The notes under the pieces were generated by a model. That model ran no database searches, was not told the DNA's origin, and saw nothing but the letters and a program-made list of their open reading frames with translations. The translations under genes and the position numbers were made by a program. From assembly GCA_900103495.1 (NCBI GenBank), contig FMWZ01000010.1, positions 1 to 64,000 on the forward strand: a DNA stretch of 64,000 nucleotides, read 5' to 3'. Origin of the DNA: Lachnospiraceae bacterium G11. GTDB lineage: Bacteria > Bacillota > Clostridia > Lachnospirales > Lachnospiraceae. Below, one piece after another: positions 1-8,160 of the stretch (the stretch's first letter is position 1; the number at the start of each line of letters is the position of its first letter).

Positions 1-2
1 TG

Positions 3-131
3 ATACATCGGATAAAGAATGCCGAGATTGAGGAAATGCTTCTTCGCTACTTGACCGATGTTCGTCCGGGAAGGTCTTTTAAAAGAAAGGTTCGCACCAG
101 GCGATACGTGCCTCTTGGCAATCGGGTATAA
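3..131 (+). CDS. C-terminal fragment of an unidentified protein, cut by the window edge
   Basis: An open frame enters from the left edge and ends at TAA 129-131, giving about 42 residues that finish with a basic tail (KRKVRTRRY...PLGNRV). The residues are mixed and strongly basic at the end, as in a nucleic-acid-binding protein, but no family can be named from this much. A hairpin with a short T tract (159-183) follows, which supports a real gene end. A half copy of a REP-like palindrome lies 150 bases downstream, so a REP-associated tyrosine transposase is one possibility; that is inference only. Confidence 0.35.
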   Translation: MHRIKNAEIEEMLLRYLTDVRPGRSFKRKVRTRRYVPLGNRV

Positions 132-158
132 ATATAGTTGCCGCTAAAGATCCCATGT

Positions 159-183
159 GACAGGATTGGCTCCTGTCTTATTT
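159..183 (+). terminator. Hairpin, probable terminator
   Basis: Perfect 7-bp stem GACAGGA/TCCTGTC (159-165 with 171-177) with a 5-base loop, followed by TTATTT. It sits 28 bases past the stop of the truncated left-edge gene. Confidence 0.5.
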
Positions 184-280
184 GCGTACCACAAACTTGT
201 AAGGAAACCTGGCAGTTAATAAAAATGCTGAATATCGCCACGAAGTTATCGTATTATCAAGAGATAGAAATCTTAACTTA

Positions 281-310
281 ATGGCATTGGGACTGTCCCC
301 ATTTGCACCA
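281..310. repeat. Half copy of a REP-like palindromic element
   Basis: The reverse complement of this stretch (GGTGCAAATGGGGACAGTCC, then CAATGCCA) matches the left arm of the complete palindrome at 3374-3444 apart from a few bases. It lies between the left-edge gene fragment and the 3' end of tatD. The second arm is missing, so it is a remnant or a single half-site. Confidence 0.55.
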
Positions 311-317
311 AATAGTA

Positions 318-1085
318 TTATGAATTCCAGAACAACCTCTCGGCGTTCTCTTTCGTTATTCTCTCCACTTCTTCCGTGGTGATTCCCTTACACTCTGCCA
401 GCGCTTCCACTACATAGGGAAGAAGGAGCGAGCTGTTTCTTTTTCCTCTGAAAGGTACCGGTGCCAAGTAGGGGCAGTCGGTCTCAAGAAGGATTCGATC
501 CAGGGGCATTACCTCTAAAGCTTCACGAAGCTTCTTGCCATTCTTAAAGGTAAGAACTCCGCCAATTCCAAAGTAAAAACCAAGTTTATTGATAATCTCG
601 GCAGACTCTTTCGTGTAGGAATAGCAATGCATTACACCGCCGACTTCCTCTGCTTTCTCTTCAAAGAGAATATCAATGGTATCCTTAGCTGCTTCTCTCG
701 AATGTATTATAATAGGAAGATTCACTTTCTTGGCCAGAGCAATTTGCTTTCTGAATGCGTCTTTCTGAATCTCTCTGTCAACGTTATCCCAGTAGTAATC
801 AAGGCCGATTTCACCGATGGCTACGACCTTTTCATTCTTGCAGAGGTCCTCAAGTCTGGCTAACGATGAATCGTTTATCTCATCCGCTGAATCGGGATGA
901 ACTCCCACAGCGGCATATATATAAGGAAACTTCTCCGAGAGGAGTACAGATTCTTCGGTTGAGTTCATATCCGCACCGACATTGATAACTCTATCTATAT
1001 TGTTATTCGGAAGGGATTTCAGAAGCTCATCCCTGTCTTCATCGAAAGCCTCATCATTGTAGTGAGTGTGGGTGTCGATAATCAT
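318..1085 (-). CDS. tatD: TatD family metal-dependent hydrolase/DNase
   Basis: 255 residues, full length for the TatD family, which are cytoplasmic amidohydrolase-fold metalloenzymes described as 3'-5' exonucleases active in DNA quality control. The metal-binding signature is visible: H6-x-H8 at the N-terminus (DTHTH), Glu in GEIGLDYYW near residue 92, His in IIIHSREA, His in GVMHCYS, and Asp in ETDCPYL. The ATG is preceded on the minus strand by a strong AGGAGGT site (1086-1098 region). It is transcribed away from tRNA-Pro, and the two share the intergenic space. In many Firmicutes tatD lies near metG and rsmA, which are not seen here. Function as a DNase is inferred from the family. Confidence 0.93.
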   Translation of the reverse strand: MIIDTHTHYNDEAFDEDRDELLKSLPNNNIDRVINVGADMNSTEESVLLSEKFPYIYAAVGVHPDSADEINDSSLARLEDLCKNEKVVAIGEIGLDYYWDNVDREIQKDAFRKQIALAKKVNLPIIIHSREAAKDTIDILFEEKAEEVGGVMHCYSYTKESAEIINKLGFYFGIGGVLTFKNGKKLREALEVMPLDRILLETDCPYLAPVPFRGKRNSSLLLPYVVEALAECKGITTEEVERITKENAERLFWNS

Positions 1086-1104
1086 GCCCTACCTCCTGTT
1101 TTCC

Positions 1105-1134
1105 TTGACATCGTCTATTATATTAGAGTATTAT
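1105..1134 (+). promoter_or_regulatory. Sigma-A type promoter for tRNA-Pro
   Basis: TTGACA (1105-1110), 18-base spacer, TATTAT (1129-1134). The predicted start near 1141 lies about 10 bases before the mature tRNA. Confidence 0.7.
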
Positions 1135-1150
1135 TTTACTGTTGTAAATA

Positions 1151-1224
<74 letters not shown>

Positions 1225-1236
1225 TGGTGAAATTAC

Positions 1237-1270
1237 AAGGGTTTCAAGATTTTGAAACCCTTATATTTTT
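1237..1270 (+). terminator. Intrinsic terminator of tRNA-Pro
   Basis: Stem AAGGGTTTCAA/TTGAAACCCTT closing a short loop, followed by TATTTTTT. It ends only about 14 bases before the ATG of the TraX-like gene, so that gene's ribosome site (AGGAG at 1272) lies in the terminator tail. Expression of the next gene by read-through from the tRNA promoter is plausible, as no other promoter is evident. Confidence 0.8.
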
Positions 1271-1283
1271 TAGGAGAACATAA

Positions 1284-2297
1284 ATGGACAGCACGGTAAT
1301 TGTGAATGAAGGAAATCCTAAGAAGGGTGTTACAGGAACAACGCTAAAAATCATCGCAATCGTGACAATGTTTATCGATCACTTTGCAGGTATTTTGGTA
1401 TCACCTTATCTGGACCAACTCTATGAGAGGGCAACCGATTTGGGTAATGGCCAAGGGTTGTTGTACACACATCCGGAAATTCTTGCGGGAAGATTCCTAT
1501 ACTTTCTTATGAGCGCTATCGGTCGTTTTGGTTTTCCTATTTTTGCTTTTCTTTTAGTTGAAGGCTTCACACATACAAGAAGCGTAGCAAAATACGCCAG
1601 AAACCTTGCCATCTTTGCAATCATTTCAGAGTTACCCTTCAATCTGGCTCTTGGTAACAAGCTTTTTTATCCCGTTCACCAGAATGTGTTTTTTACGCTG
1701 TTTCTGGGCCTCATCTGTATTTGGATGATTGATAAGTTTGCTTTCAATCGCCAATGCCCGGAAAAATTGGCTCCTCTTAGCTATCTTGCAGCTGCTTTAT
1801 TGGGAGCAGCCTTAGGCTATTTCTTTACACGAACATGGATTATTGTTATTCTTTGGAAACTTGTCGATGTTCCGAACTATTGTTATTACATTGCCGGAGC
1901 AGTAATAGCGCTGATTGTGCATTTGATTGTCAGTCGTCAATGGGATACGGAACGAAAGAACAGATATACCGTAGCAGTTTTTATCACGTTGGTATTTGCG
2001 GCTTTGGCTACTGCTTTGGGTACTGACTATAACGGAATAGGAATAATGACAATTACTATTCTGTACCTTTACAGAGCCAATAAGAAAAAGGCCTTTGCAT
2101 TAAGTTGTGTTATACTTACAATTCACTCACTTCTTGAATGCGCGGCGTTCCTGATGCTGATTCCCATTTCAAAGTATAACGGGGAACGTGGTAAGACTAT
2201 TAATAAGTATTTCTTCTATGCTTTCTATCCAGTACACTTGGGGCTTTTGTATCTGGTAGCGTATCTGTTGGGTATCGCGCCTTTTGAAATAAAATAA
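1284..2297 (+). CDS. TraX family integral membrane protein (acyltransferase-like)
   Basis: 337 residues, very hydrophobic, with about 8 to 10 membrane segments. The N-terminal GTTLKIIAIVTMFIDHFA and the later LSCVILTIHSLLECAAF regions are typical of the TraX family, named for F-pilin N-acetylation. The conserved Asp-His (D32-H33 of FIDHFA) near the first membrane helix is the likely key pair. In Clostridia TraX proteins are commonly chromosomal and stand alone with no conjugation genes, so the substrate is unknown. An acyl transfer to a surface molecule is a family-based guess. The start is fixed by AGGAG 8 bases upstream. A strong terminator (2306-2345) closes it as a single-gene unit. Confidence 0.85.
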   Translation: MDSTVIVNEGNPKKGVTGTTLKIIAIVTMFIDHFAGILVSPYLDQLYERATDLGNGQGLLYTHPEILAGRFLYFLMSAIGRFGFPIFAFLLVEGFTHTRSVAKYARNLAIFAIISELPFNLALGNKLFYPVHQNVFFTLFLGLICIWMIDKFAFNRQCPEKLAPLSYLAAALLGAALGYFFTRTWIIVILWKLVDVPNYCYYIAGAVIALIVHLIVSRQWDTERKNRYTVAVFITLVFAALATALGTDYNGIGIMTITILYLYRANKKKAFALSCVILTIHSLLECAAFLMLIPISKYNGERGKTINKYFFYAFYPVHLGLLYLVAYLLGIAPFEIK

Positions 2298-2305
2298 GAT
2301 AAGTA

Positions 2306-2345
2306 AAGAGGTAAGGATTAAATCCTTACCTCTTCTTTTTTTCTC
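2306..2345 (+). terminator. Intrinsic terminator
   Basis: Stem AAGAGGTAAGGATT/AATCCTTACCTCTT followed by CTTTTTTTTC, directly after the TraX-like gene. Confidence 0.9.
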
Positions 2346-2398
2346 ATTTTTACCGATATATATATAGAAACCCCTGATTATGCACATGGAGGTGCGGC

Positions 2399-3361
2399 AT
2401 GAAGGTAGAGAATAAGACAATCTTTATGGGAGACGATACCCTGAAAAATCGTCATTCGAACACAAAGGCCAAAGCTCAGTCTACCAAGGCATCAAATGGT
2501 GTTGCTTTTAAAGAGAATCTTGACCCCATAGTCCAGAAGAAGAAAAAGGCAAGACAACAGGCTATGAAAATAATTGGTGATGCATTCAAGAATGAAACCA
2601 AACTTGACATGGAGCAAGAGGAGCGTCGCCAACGACTTAAGGAGCTCGAGGCTGAAATCGGTGAATATAAGGAAGCTATAAGGAATATAGAGAATGAACG
2701 AGCAGACCTTAGAAACCTATACGAGGTCCCTGAAGGTAGTGATGAAGAAAATGATCTTCGACTCCTTGAAAGAGAAGTCGAAAAAGAAATGAGGTTTAAA
2801 GGCAAAGTTGTAGTCTTCTCACGTGAGGAACTAGAACGTCTTGACGAAATCCATAAAAAAGGTCTTTCTGAGTACCAGGAAAGGTCTCTTGAAATGAAGA
2901 AATCCGAAAAGTTTTATAATGATGGCGCCTTCGATGATGAGCGTGAATTCAGAATCGTAAAATAAACCTTAACTCAAACAAAACTTGAGCGCCTGAAATA
3001 CCATCCCATGCTTGATGCCCGCGAAAAGGCTGATGCTGTTCTTGATGCTGCAAGTGATGAAATACTTGGTATGCTCTTTGAAGAAGGAAAAGAGCACGTA
3101 GACGAAGAATTAGAGGAAAAGGTCGAAGAAGTCAAAGAACAGAAAGAAGAAAAGGAAGAGTTCGAGGAAAGAATCGAAAAAGCAAAAGAAAGAAAAGAAG
3201 ACGAGAGGAAACTTACAGAGGAGATTCTCGAAGGTGTTTCCGACCTGCAGGCTAACAGCGCAGATTTGAGCAACGCGCAAGATCAGGTTAAAGAAATGCT
3301 TAATAATCTAAAGATTCTTGAAGAAGACATCAAGGGCGCAGCAGTGGATGAGGAAGTATAA
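2399..3361 (+). pseudogene. Coiled-coil protein split by an in-frame TAA
   Basis: The first part (2399-2965, 188 codons) begins MKVENKTIFMGDD and ends at TAA 2963-2965. Reading on in the same frame gives TLTQTKLERLKYHPM and then a long acidic and basic coiled coil to the TAA at 3359-3361, so one gene of about 320 codons is interrupted by one nonsense codon. The protein is soluble, rich in Glu/Lys, and predicted to be almost entirely helical. I recognise it as a hypothetical family seen in Lachnospiraceae with a conserved ERLKYHPM segment, but no function is known. The second part has an internal ATG at 3008 without a convincing ribosome site. Alternatives are a base-call error or two separate polypeptides. 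Confidence 0.7.
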
Positions 3362-3373
3362 GTTACAAATCTG

Positions 3374-3444
3374 AGGTGCAAAAGGGGACAGTCCTGCTTG
3401 GCACACTACGCATGCCAAGACACGACAGTCCCCTTCCTGCACCT
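3374..3444. repeat. REP-like extragenic palindrome
   Basis: Imperfect inverted repeat of about 71 bases: left arm GGTGCAAAAGGGGACAGTCC...TTGGCA and right arm TGCCAAG...GACAGTCCCC...TGCACC around a loop at about 3405-3412. A half copy lies at 281-310. Elements with the core GGGGACAGTCC are typical of dispersed REP/RAYT-type repeats. It lies between the end of the split coiled-coil gene and the 3' end of tRNA-Lys, and may also terminate transcription. Confidence 0.7.
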
Positions 3445-3503
3445 AAAAAAACGCAAAAAAAACACCGACCCCGGGGATGAACCCCAAAACCGATGCCTTG
3501 GAA

Positions 3504-3576
3504 TGCGCCTTCAGGGACTCGAACCCTGGACAAATAGATTAAGAGTCTACTGCTCTACCAACTGAGCTAAAGGCGC
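3504..3576 (-). tRNA. tRNA-Lys (anticodon CUU)
   Basis: On the minus strand this folds as a cloverleaf: GCGCCTT acceptor strand, D arm AGCTCAGTTGGTAGAGC, anticodon loop CTCTTAA giving CUU, T arm with GGGTTCGAGTCCC, discriminator A at 3504. CCA is not encoded. Its own promoter lies at 3598-3626 on the same strand. Confidence 0.96.
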
Positions 3577-3597
3577 GTTTTTCTGAACGCAAATATG

Positions 3598-3626
3598 ATT
3601 ATATTATATAGATTCGCACTTTGCAA
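3598..3626 (-). promoter_or_regulatory. Promoter of tRNA-Lys
   Basis: On the minus strand TTGCAA (3621-3626), a 17-base spacer and a perfect TATAAT (3598-3603). The predicted start lies about 15 bases before the tRNA 5' end. The 3361-3840 gap contains, in order, the REP-like element, tRNA-Lys, this promoter and the promoter of the next operon. Confidence 0.75.
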
Positions 3627-3758
3627 CACTTTTTTTTACAAAAATCCCATTTTCTAGGGTATTCCGTCATATTCAACAAGAAAATCTCTGAAATTCCCCA
3701 CTAAACAAAGGCAAGTTGTTACATTCTGAAACTTTATTACACAACGGGAACAGAAAAT

Positions 3759-3787
3759 TTGACAAATAACTTTCTACCATGTTATAT
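3759..3787 (+). promoter_or_regulatory. Promoter of the muropeptide uptake operon
   Basis: TTGACA (3759-3764), 17-base spacer, TTATAT (3782-3787; TATATT one base later is an alternative). The leader is about 50 bases and ends in GAAGGAGGAT before the ATG at 3840. Confidence 0.75.
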
Positions 3788-3839
3788 TTAAGGTGCTGAA
3801 ACAAAATTCCAGCAACCCACTTAGAAGGAGGATATTACT

Positions 3840-5285
3840 ATGAGAAAGAACAAAGTACTTGCTTTAGTTTTAACAGCAGTAATGACCCTCGGACTTGTAT
3901 CCTGCGGAAGCGAAGCAGCACCCGCAGCTGAGACCAAGACCGAAGAAGCAGCTCCTGCTACCACAGAGGCTGAAGCACCCGCTGCAACAGAAGAGCCTGC
4001 TGAAGAAGCAGCTCCGGATACCATCACAATTATGGTTCCCCCTGTAACAGCAGATTATGCAGACATGCTTGCTACATGGATTGCAGATTTCAACAAAGAT
4101 TATCCCAACATTACAGTAGAAGTTATCCCTACATCATGGGATGAGCACACAGAGAAGCTCTCCACCATGGCTCAGGCCGGTGAGGCTCCCGACATTGCTG
4201 AGGTTTCCTACAGCGCAATCGGAACATACGTAGACATGGGCGTAGCAGTTAACGTAGCAGATTATATCGACCTTTCAGATTATGATCAGAACGCTCTTGA
4301 TTACATGACACTTGACAACACAGTATACGGCCTTCCCCTTTACCTTACAATCCAGGCTCTCGGCGGAAACAAAGAGTTAATGGAAGCTGCAGGTATCGAC
4401 GTAGAGGCAGTTCAGAAGAACGGCTGGAAGTACGAAGACTTCATGAAGTACATCGAGAAAGGTACCACAAAGGATTGCTTCGGTTTCGTATTTGCTAACT
4501 CAGGCGTAACAACAGCTGACTTCGTAAGCATTTTCGGTGTTGGCGCAGGTATCACCTCAAACTTCACAAAGGATCTTAAGTACGCATACACATCCGAGAA
4601 CATGCTCAACCTCTTAAAGGCAGTTGAGGAAATGACCAAGTCAGGTTACATGCCCAACTACGCAGTAGAGGCAGGACAGAGACTTGTAATGCTTGAGTGT
4701 GGCCAGACAATGATCACAGGTAAGGCAATGCCTCTTTTCGAAGGTTCAGTTAACAAGAACAATGCAGGTATCGCAGACGGAACAGCTGCAGAAGGCTCTG
4801 TAGAAGTTCAGTACGTATTCCTTCCCGTTCCCACAATGGAGAACGTTAAGGAGTCTTGCTTCGGTTCAGTTGACGGCATGATCGTTCTTAAGAATTCAAA
4901 GAGCGACGATGCTCATCTTAAGAATGTCTGCACATTCCTTGATTACATCTGCTCAGGCGACAGAGTAGCAGCTACAGACAATCAGTTATACTTAAGCTGC
5001 GTATGTAAGAGCGGACGTGAGGCACAGGCAGGTGCAACTCTTGACCAGACTGAAGGAAATGCAGCAGCAACAGAGAGATGTATCTCCCTTGTTCAGGCAC
5101 CTCCTACAGGAATCACAGCAGAGCAGGCAGCAAATGCCAAGACAATTATGGACGAGGTTATCGTTCCCAAGTTCCAGGCACTTATCGCAGGAGAGACAAC
5201 TGCTGAAGATATGTTTGAAGCGGTAAAATCAGAAGCTTTCGACCTTCTCGGCGAAGACAACTGTGAGACAGGTTTTATCAAGTAA
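3840..5285 (+). CDS. ABC importer solute-binding lipoprotein (family 1 sugar type)
   Basis: 481 residues. Lipoprotein signal with lipobox LVSC and lipidated Cys22, then a low-complexity A/E/T/P linker (about residues 23-60), then a cluster B sugar-binding fold starting TITIMVPPV. The position ahead of two MalF/MalG-type permeases and MurQ, AnmK and NagZ suggests that it captures cell-wall fragments such as GlcNAc-MurNAc or anhydro forms outside the membrane. The ligand is inferred from context, not from binding residues. Codon use is strongly biased (GCA, GTA, AAC), as in a highly expressed gene. The start has an excellent AGGAGG site. Confidence 0.88.
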   Translation: MRKNKVLALVLTAVMTLGLVSCGSEAAPAAETKTEEAAPATTEAEAPAATEEPAEEAAPDTITIMVPPVTADYADMLATWIADFNKDYPNITVEVIPTSWDEHTEKLSTMAQAGEAPDIAEVSYSAIGTYVDMGVAVNVADYIDLSDYDQNALDYMTLDNTVYGLPLYLTIQALGGNKELMEAAGIDVEAVQKNGWKYEDFMKYIEKGTTKDCFGFVFANSGVTTADFVSIFGVGAGITSNFTKDLKYAYTSENMLNLLKAVEEMTKSGYMPNYAVEAGQRLVMLECGQTMITGKAMPLFEGSVNKNNAGIADGTAAEGSVEVQYVFLPVPTMENVKESCFGSVDGMIVLKNSKSDDAHLKNVCTFLDYICSGDRVAATDNQLYLSCVCKSGREAQAGATLDQTEGNAAATERCISLVQAPPTGITAEQAANAKTIMDEVIVPKFQALIAGETTAEDMFEAVKSEAFDLLGEDNCETGFIK

Positions 5286-5308
5286 TAGTAAAGTAAATTA
5301 ACATAGCT

Positions 5309-5342
5309 GATATGGGCCTGCCCTGAACGACAGGCCCGTATC
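5309..5342 (+). terminator. Stem-loop between binding protein and permeases (probable attenuator)
   Basis: 12-bp stem GATATGGGCCTG/CAGGCCCGTATC with one wobble pair and a 10-base loop. The following sequence is AT-rich but lacks a clean T run, so it is more likely a partial terminator or 3' stabiliser giving more binding protein than permease. Confidence 0.55.
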
Positions 5343-5434
5343 ACATACTTTAGAAATTTAATTTTTACCGAAAGATTTCTGTGTATTATAGGAGCCCTGC
5401 GGTAAGGGTTAACTTTACAAAAAGGAGAGTATAC

Positions 5435-6346
5435 ATGGCGAAGAACAAGAATAAGTCCATTCCTAAGAAGCCGTTTCGGTTTACGGTGGACGATATAAAC
5501 GGATATCTTTTCATAGCGGTGGCGATTATCGTATTTGCCTTTTTCACAATCTATCCTGTGGTATCGGCGGTAACCACCAGCTTCGAGAACTACAAGCCTT
5601 TCGGCTCAGAGTGGGTGGGATTCAAGAACTATGCGGACACCTTCAAAAAGGATCTGTTCTGGAAATCCCTTAAGAACACAGCGGTATATACGGTGGTAAC
5701 CGTTCCCTGTTCCCTCTTTATTGCCTTCGTAGTGGCTGTAATGATTATGCCTTTTAAAAAGAAGACACAATCTCTTTTTAAGTCAATGTACTACATTCCT
5801 GCAGTTGCATCAGGTGTGGCAATGAGTGTTGTATGGCTTTGGATTTATGATTCATCACCTTCAGGCCTTTTCAACCAGGTGCTTACACTTTTCCATATAC
5901 CTACGCAGAACTGGCTTGCATCAAGTAAAACCGCCATGCTCTCCCTTATTATCATGGCGTTACTTAGCGGACACGGAAGCAGCATTATTATTTACATAGC
6001 TGCACTCCTAGGAATTGACAACACTTACTTTGAAGCAGCGGAGATAGACGGGGCTACCTTCATGCAGAAAGTAAGATACATAGTATTTCCATTGTGTAAG
6101 CCCACTACCCTTTTTCTCCTTATTACGGGAATAATTAATTCCTTCCAGGTCTTCATGAATGCCTACATGATGACCGGTGGTGGGCCTGATAATAACACGA
6201 CCATGATTGGTCTGTTGATATTCAATAACGCGTTCAAGAACGGCAAATACGGACTGGCCTGTGCTCAGGCGATACTCTTAGCGGTGGTAATTGCGGGACT
6301 GACAGCCATCCAGTTCAAAGTCGCCGGCGACGACGTAGAGTACTAG
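5435..6346 (+). CDS. ABC sugar permease, MalF/UgpA type
   Basis: 303 residues from ATG 5435, chosen because AAAGGAGAG precedes it; an upstream in-frame ATG at 5381 has no ribosome site and adds a non-hydrophobic leader. Six membrane helices are expected. The EAA cytoplasmic loop is seen as EAAEIDGATFMQKVRYIVFP, the contact for the ATPase subunit. No ATPase gene occurs in this operon, which is normal for Firmicute sugar importers that share one MsmK-type ATPase encoded elsewhere. It would form the membrane pore with the product of 6362-7228. Confidence 0.9.
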   Translation: MAKNKNKSIPKKPFRFTVDDINGYLFIAVAIIVFAFFTIYPVVSAVTTSFENYKPFGSEWVGFKNYADTFKKDLFWKSLKNTAVYTVVTVPCSLFIAFVVAVMIMPFKKKTQSLFKSMYYIPAVASGVAMSVVWLWIYDSSPSGLFNQVLTLFHIPTQNWLASSKTAMLSLIIMALLSGHGSSIIIYIAALLGIDNTYFEAAEIDGATFMQKVRYIVFPLCKPTTLFLLITGIINSFQVFMNAYMMTGGGPDNNTTMIGLLIFNNAFKNGKYGLACAQAILLAVVIAGLTAIQFKVAGDDVEY

Positions 6347-6361
6347 GAAGGAGGAGAGAAT

Positions 6362-7228
6362 ATGGCAAGTGGACTTTATTCCCAGCATCTGGACAGACCC
6401 TACGTTTACAAAATCAGAAACCTGATTATAGGATTGGTTTTACTGTTTTGCGCGTTAGTGGTGCTTTTCCCTTTGGTTTATATGCTTGCTTGGTCCTTTG
6501 GACCAAACCTGGAGACGGCTTCAAGTTCTTATCACATTTTCCCTACGACCTGGACTCTTGACTCCTACAAAGCATTTTTCGATTTCAGTGATTACTCGTG
6601 GAAGTGGCTTCTTAACAGCTTTATTGTTGCTCTGGCCACGGTGGTAAGTAACGTCGTATTCGCAAGTATGGCGGGCTACGCTTTTTCCAAAATCAATTTC
6701 AAGGGCAGAAACTTCCTGTTCTTCATGATTCTGGTGGCAATGATGATACCTTATCAGGTTACACAGGTTCCTCTTTATATCCTGTTTGTCAACAAGTTTA
6801 AGATGACCAACTCGTACCTGGCACTTATCTTACCGGGATGCGTAACCAGCTATAACATATTCCTGTCGAAGCAGTTTTTCTCAAGCATTCCCACAGCACT
6901 GATTGAGAGTGCAAAGGTTGAGGGAGCTTCACAGATCAGGATTTTTAACAGCATAATACTTCCTCTTTCGAAGACGGTGCTTGCTGTTATGGCAATAAAC
7001 ACATTCGTAGGTTCCTGGAATACATTCTTCTGGCCTTTCCTTGTAACATCACAGGAAGCCATGTACACAATCCAGGTAGGACTTAAGACATTTAAGTTCG
7101 CAAACGGAACCTTGCTTTCACCTATGATGGCGGGAGCCTGTGTATCCGCGATACCTATGTTCATTCTATTCTTTGCATTACAGAAGTATTTCCTTGAGGG
7201 TGTAACAATCGGGGCAGTTAAGGGTTAA
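6362..7228 (+). CDS. ABC sugar permease, MalG/UgpE type
   Basis: 288 residues with six predicted membrane helices and the EAA loop [23 protein letters not shown] near residues 180-203. The first helix follows a short cytoplasmic N-terminus. It starts 15 bases after the first permease, behind GGAAGGAGGAG, so the two are cotranscribed and likely translated in equal amounts. The stop is 25 bases from murQ, which ties the importer to MurNAc metabolism. Confidence 0.9.
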   Translation: MASGLYSQHLDRPYVYKIRNLIIGLVLLFCALVVLFPLVYMLAWSFGPNLETASSSYHIFPTTWTLDSYKAFFDFSDYSWKWLLNSFIVALATVVSNVVFASMAGYAFSKINFKGRNFLFFMILVAMMIPYQVTQVPLYILFVNKFKMTNSYLALILPGCVTSYNIFLSKQFFSSIPTALIESAKVEGASQIRIFNSIILPLSKTVLAVMAINTFVGSWNTFFWPFLVTSQEAMYTIQVGLKTFKFANGTLLSPMMAGACVSAIPMFILFFALQKYFLEGVTIGAVKG

Positions 7229-7253
7229 TAAATTAATTAGGAGCGTAATCCTC

Positions 7254-8150
7254 ATGAATTGGGAAGACATTAAAACAGAAGAAAGAAACGCAAATACAAA
7301 AAACATAGACGCTTTGGAAACGGCTGATATGCTTAAGCTCATAAACAGCGAGGACAAGAAAGTTGCTGAAGCGGTGGAAAAGGAAATCCCCCAGATTGCC
7401 AAGGCTGTGGACATTATTTCCGAGCACTTCAAAAAGGGCGGAAGACTCATATACTGTGGTGCCGGAACCTCAGGAAGACTTGGAATCCTTGACGCAGTGG
7501 AGTGCCCGCCCACATTCTCTACAGAACCTGAGCAGGTTGTGGGCCTTATTGCAGGCGGCTATCCCGCAATCTTCAAGGCAGTGGAGGGGGCTGAGGACAG
7601 CCCCGAGCTTGGAGAGAATGATCTTAAGGAATTAAACTTCACAAAGGACGACGTTCTTGTGGGAATCGCTGCATCGGGAAGAACTCCCTATGTAATCGGC
7701 TGCATGAAATACGCCAAATCAGTAGGAGCTCCTGTTTTGTCTGTAACCTGTTGTCCCGGATCCGACATAGCTAACCTTGCGGATGTATCCATAGCACCAA
7801 CTCCCGGACCTGAAGTAATCACAGGTTCTACAAGACTTAAGAGCGGTACCGCCCAGAAGCTGGTGCTTAACATGCTTACCACCGGCTCCATGATTAAGCT
7901 TGGCAAAGTATACGGAAACCTTATGGTTGACGTTAAACCTTCCAACGAAAAGCTCATTCACAGATGTAAAAAGATTGTATCTGATGCTACGGGTGTTACA
8001 ATAGAAGAAGCAGAAGCATATCTTGACAAGTGCGGATACAGACCCAAAGTGGCAATCGTAATGATTCTTTGCGGTGTTGACTCCGAAACAGCCAAGGATT
8101 TGCTTAAGAAAAACGATGAGAGAATCTCAAAGGCAGTAGAAAAGAAATAA
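7254..8150 (+). CDS. murQ: N-acetylmuramic acid 6-phosphate etherase
   Basis: 298 residues, the usual length. MurQ is a cytoplasmic SIS-fold lyase that removes D-lactate from MurNAc-6-phosphate to give GlcNAc-6-phosphate. Visible family motifs: [20 protein letters not shown] (SIS phosphosugar site), [18 protein letters not shown], and [15 protein letters not shown]. It follows the importer genes by 25 bases with an AGGAG site. With AnmK and NagZ downstream, the pathway from imported disaccharide to GlcNAc-6-P is complete, apart from deacetylation by NagA. Confidence 0.97.
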   Translation: MNWEDIKTEERNANTKNIDALETADMLKLINSEDKKVAEAVEKEIPQIAKAVDIISEHFKKGGRLIYCGAGTSGRLGILDAVECPPTFSTEPEQVVGLIAGGYPAIFKAVEGAEDSPELGENDLKELNFTKDDVLVGIAASGRTPYVIGCMKYAKSVGAPVLSVTCCPGSDIANLADVSIAPTPGPEVITGSTRLKSGTAQKLVLNMLTTGSMIKLGKVYGNLMVDVKPSNEKLIHRCKKIVSDATGVTIEEAEAYLDKCGYRPKVAIVMILCGVDSETAKDLLKKNDERISKAVEKK

Positions 8151-8160
8151 GGATTCGCCT

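Noticed and set aside
2476-3273. Serine/phenylalanine-rich minus-strand frames opposite the coiled-coil gene
   Set aside because: Mirror image of Glu/Lys codon runs; no ribosome site.
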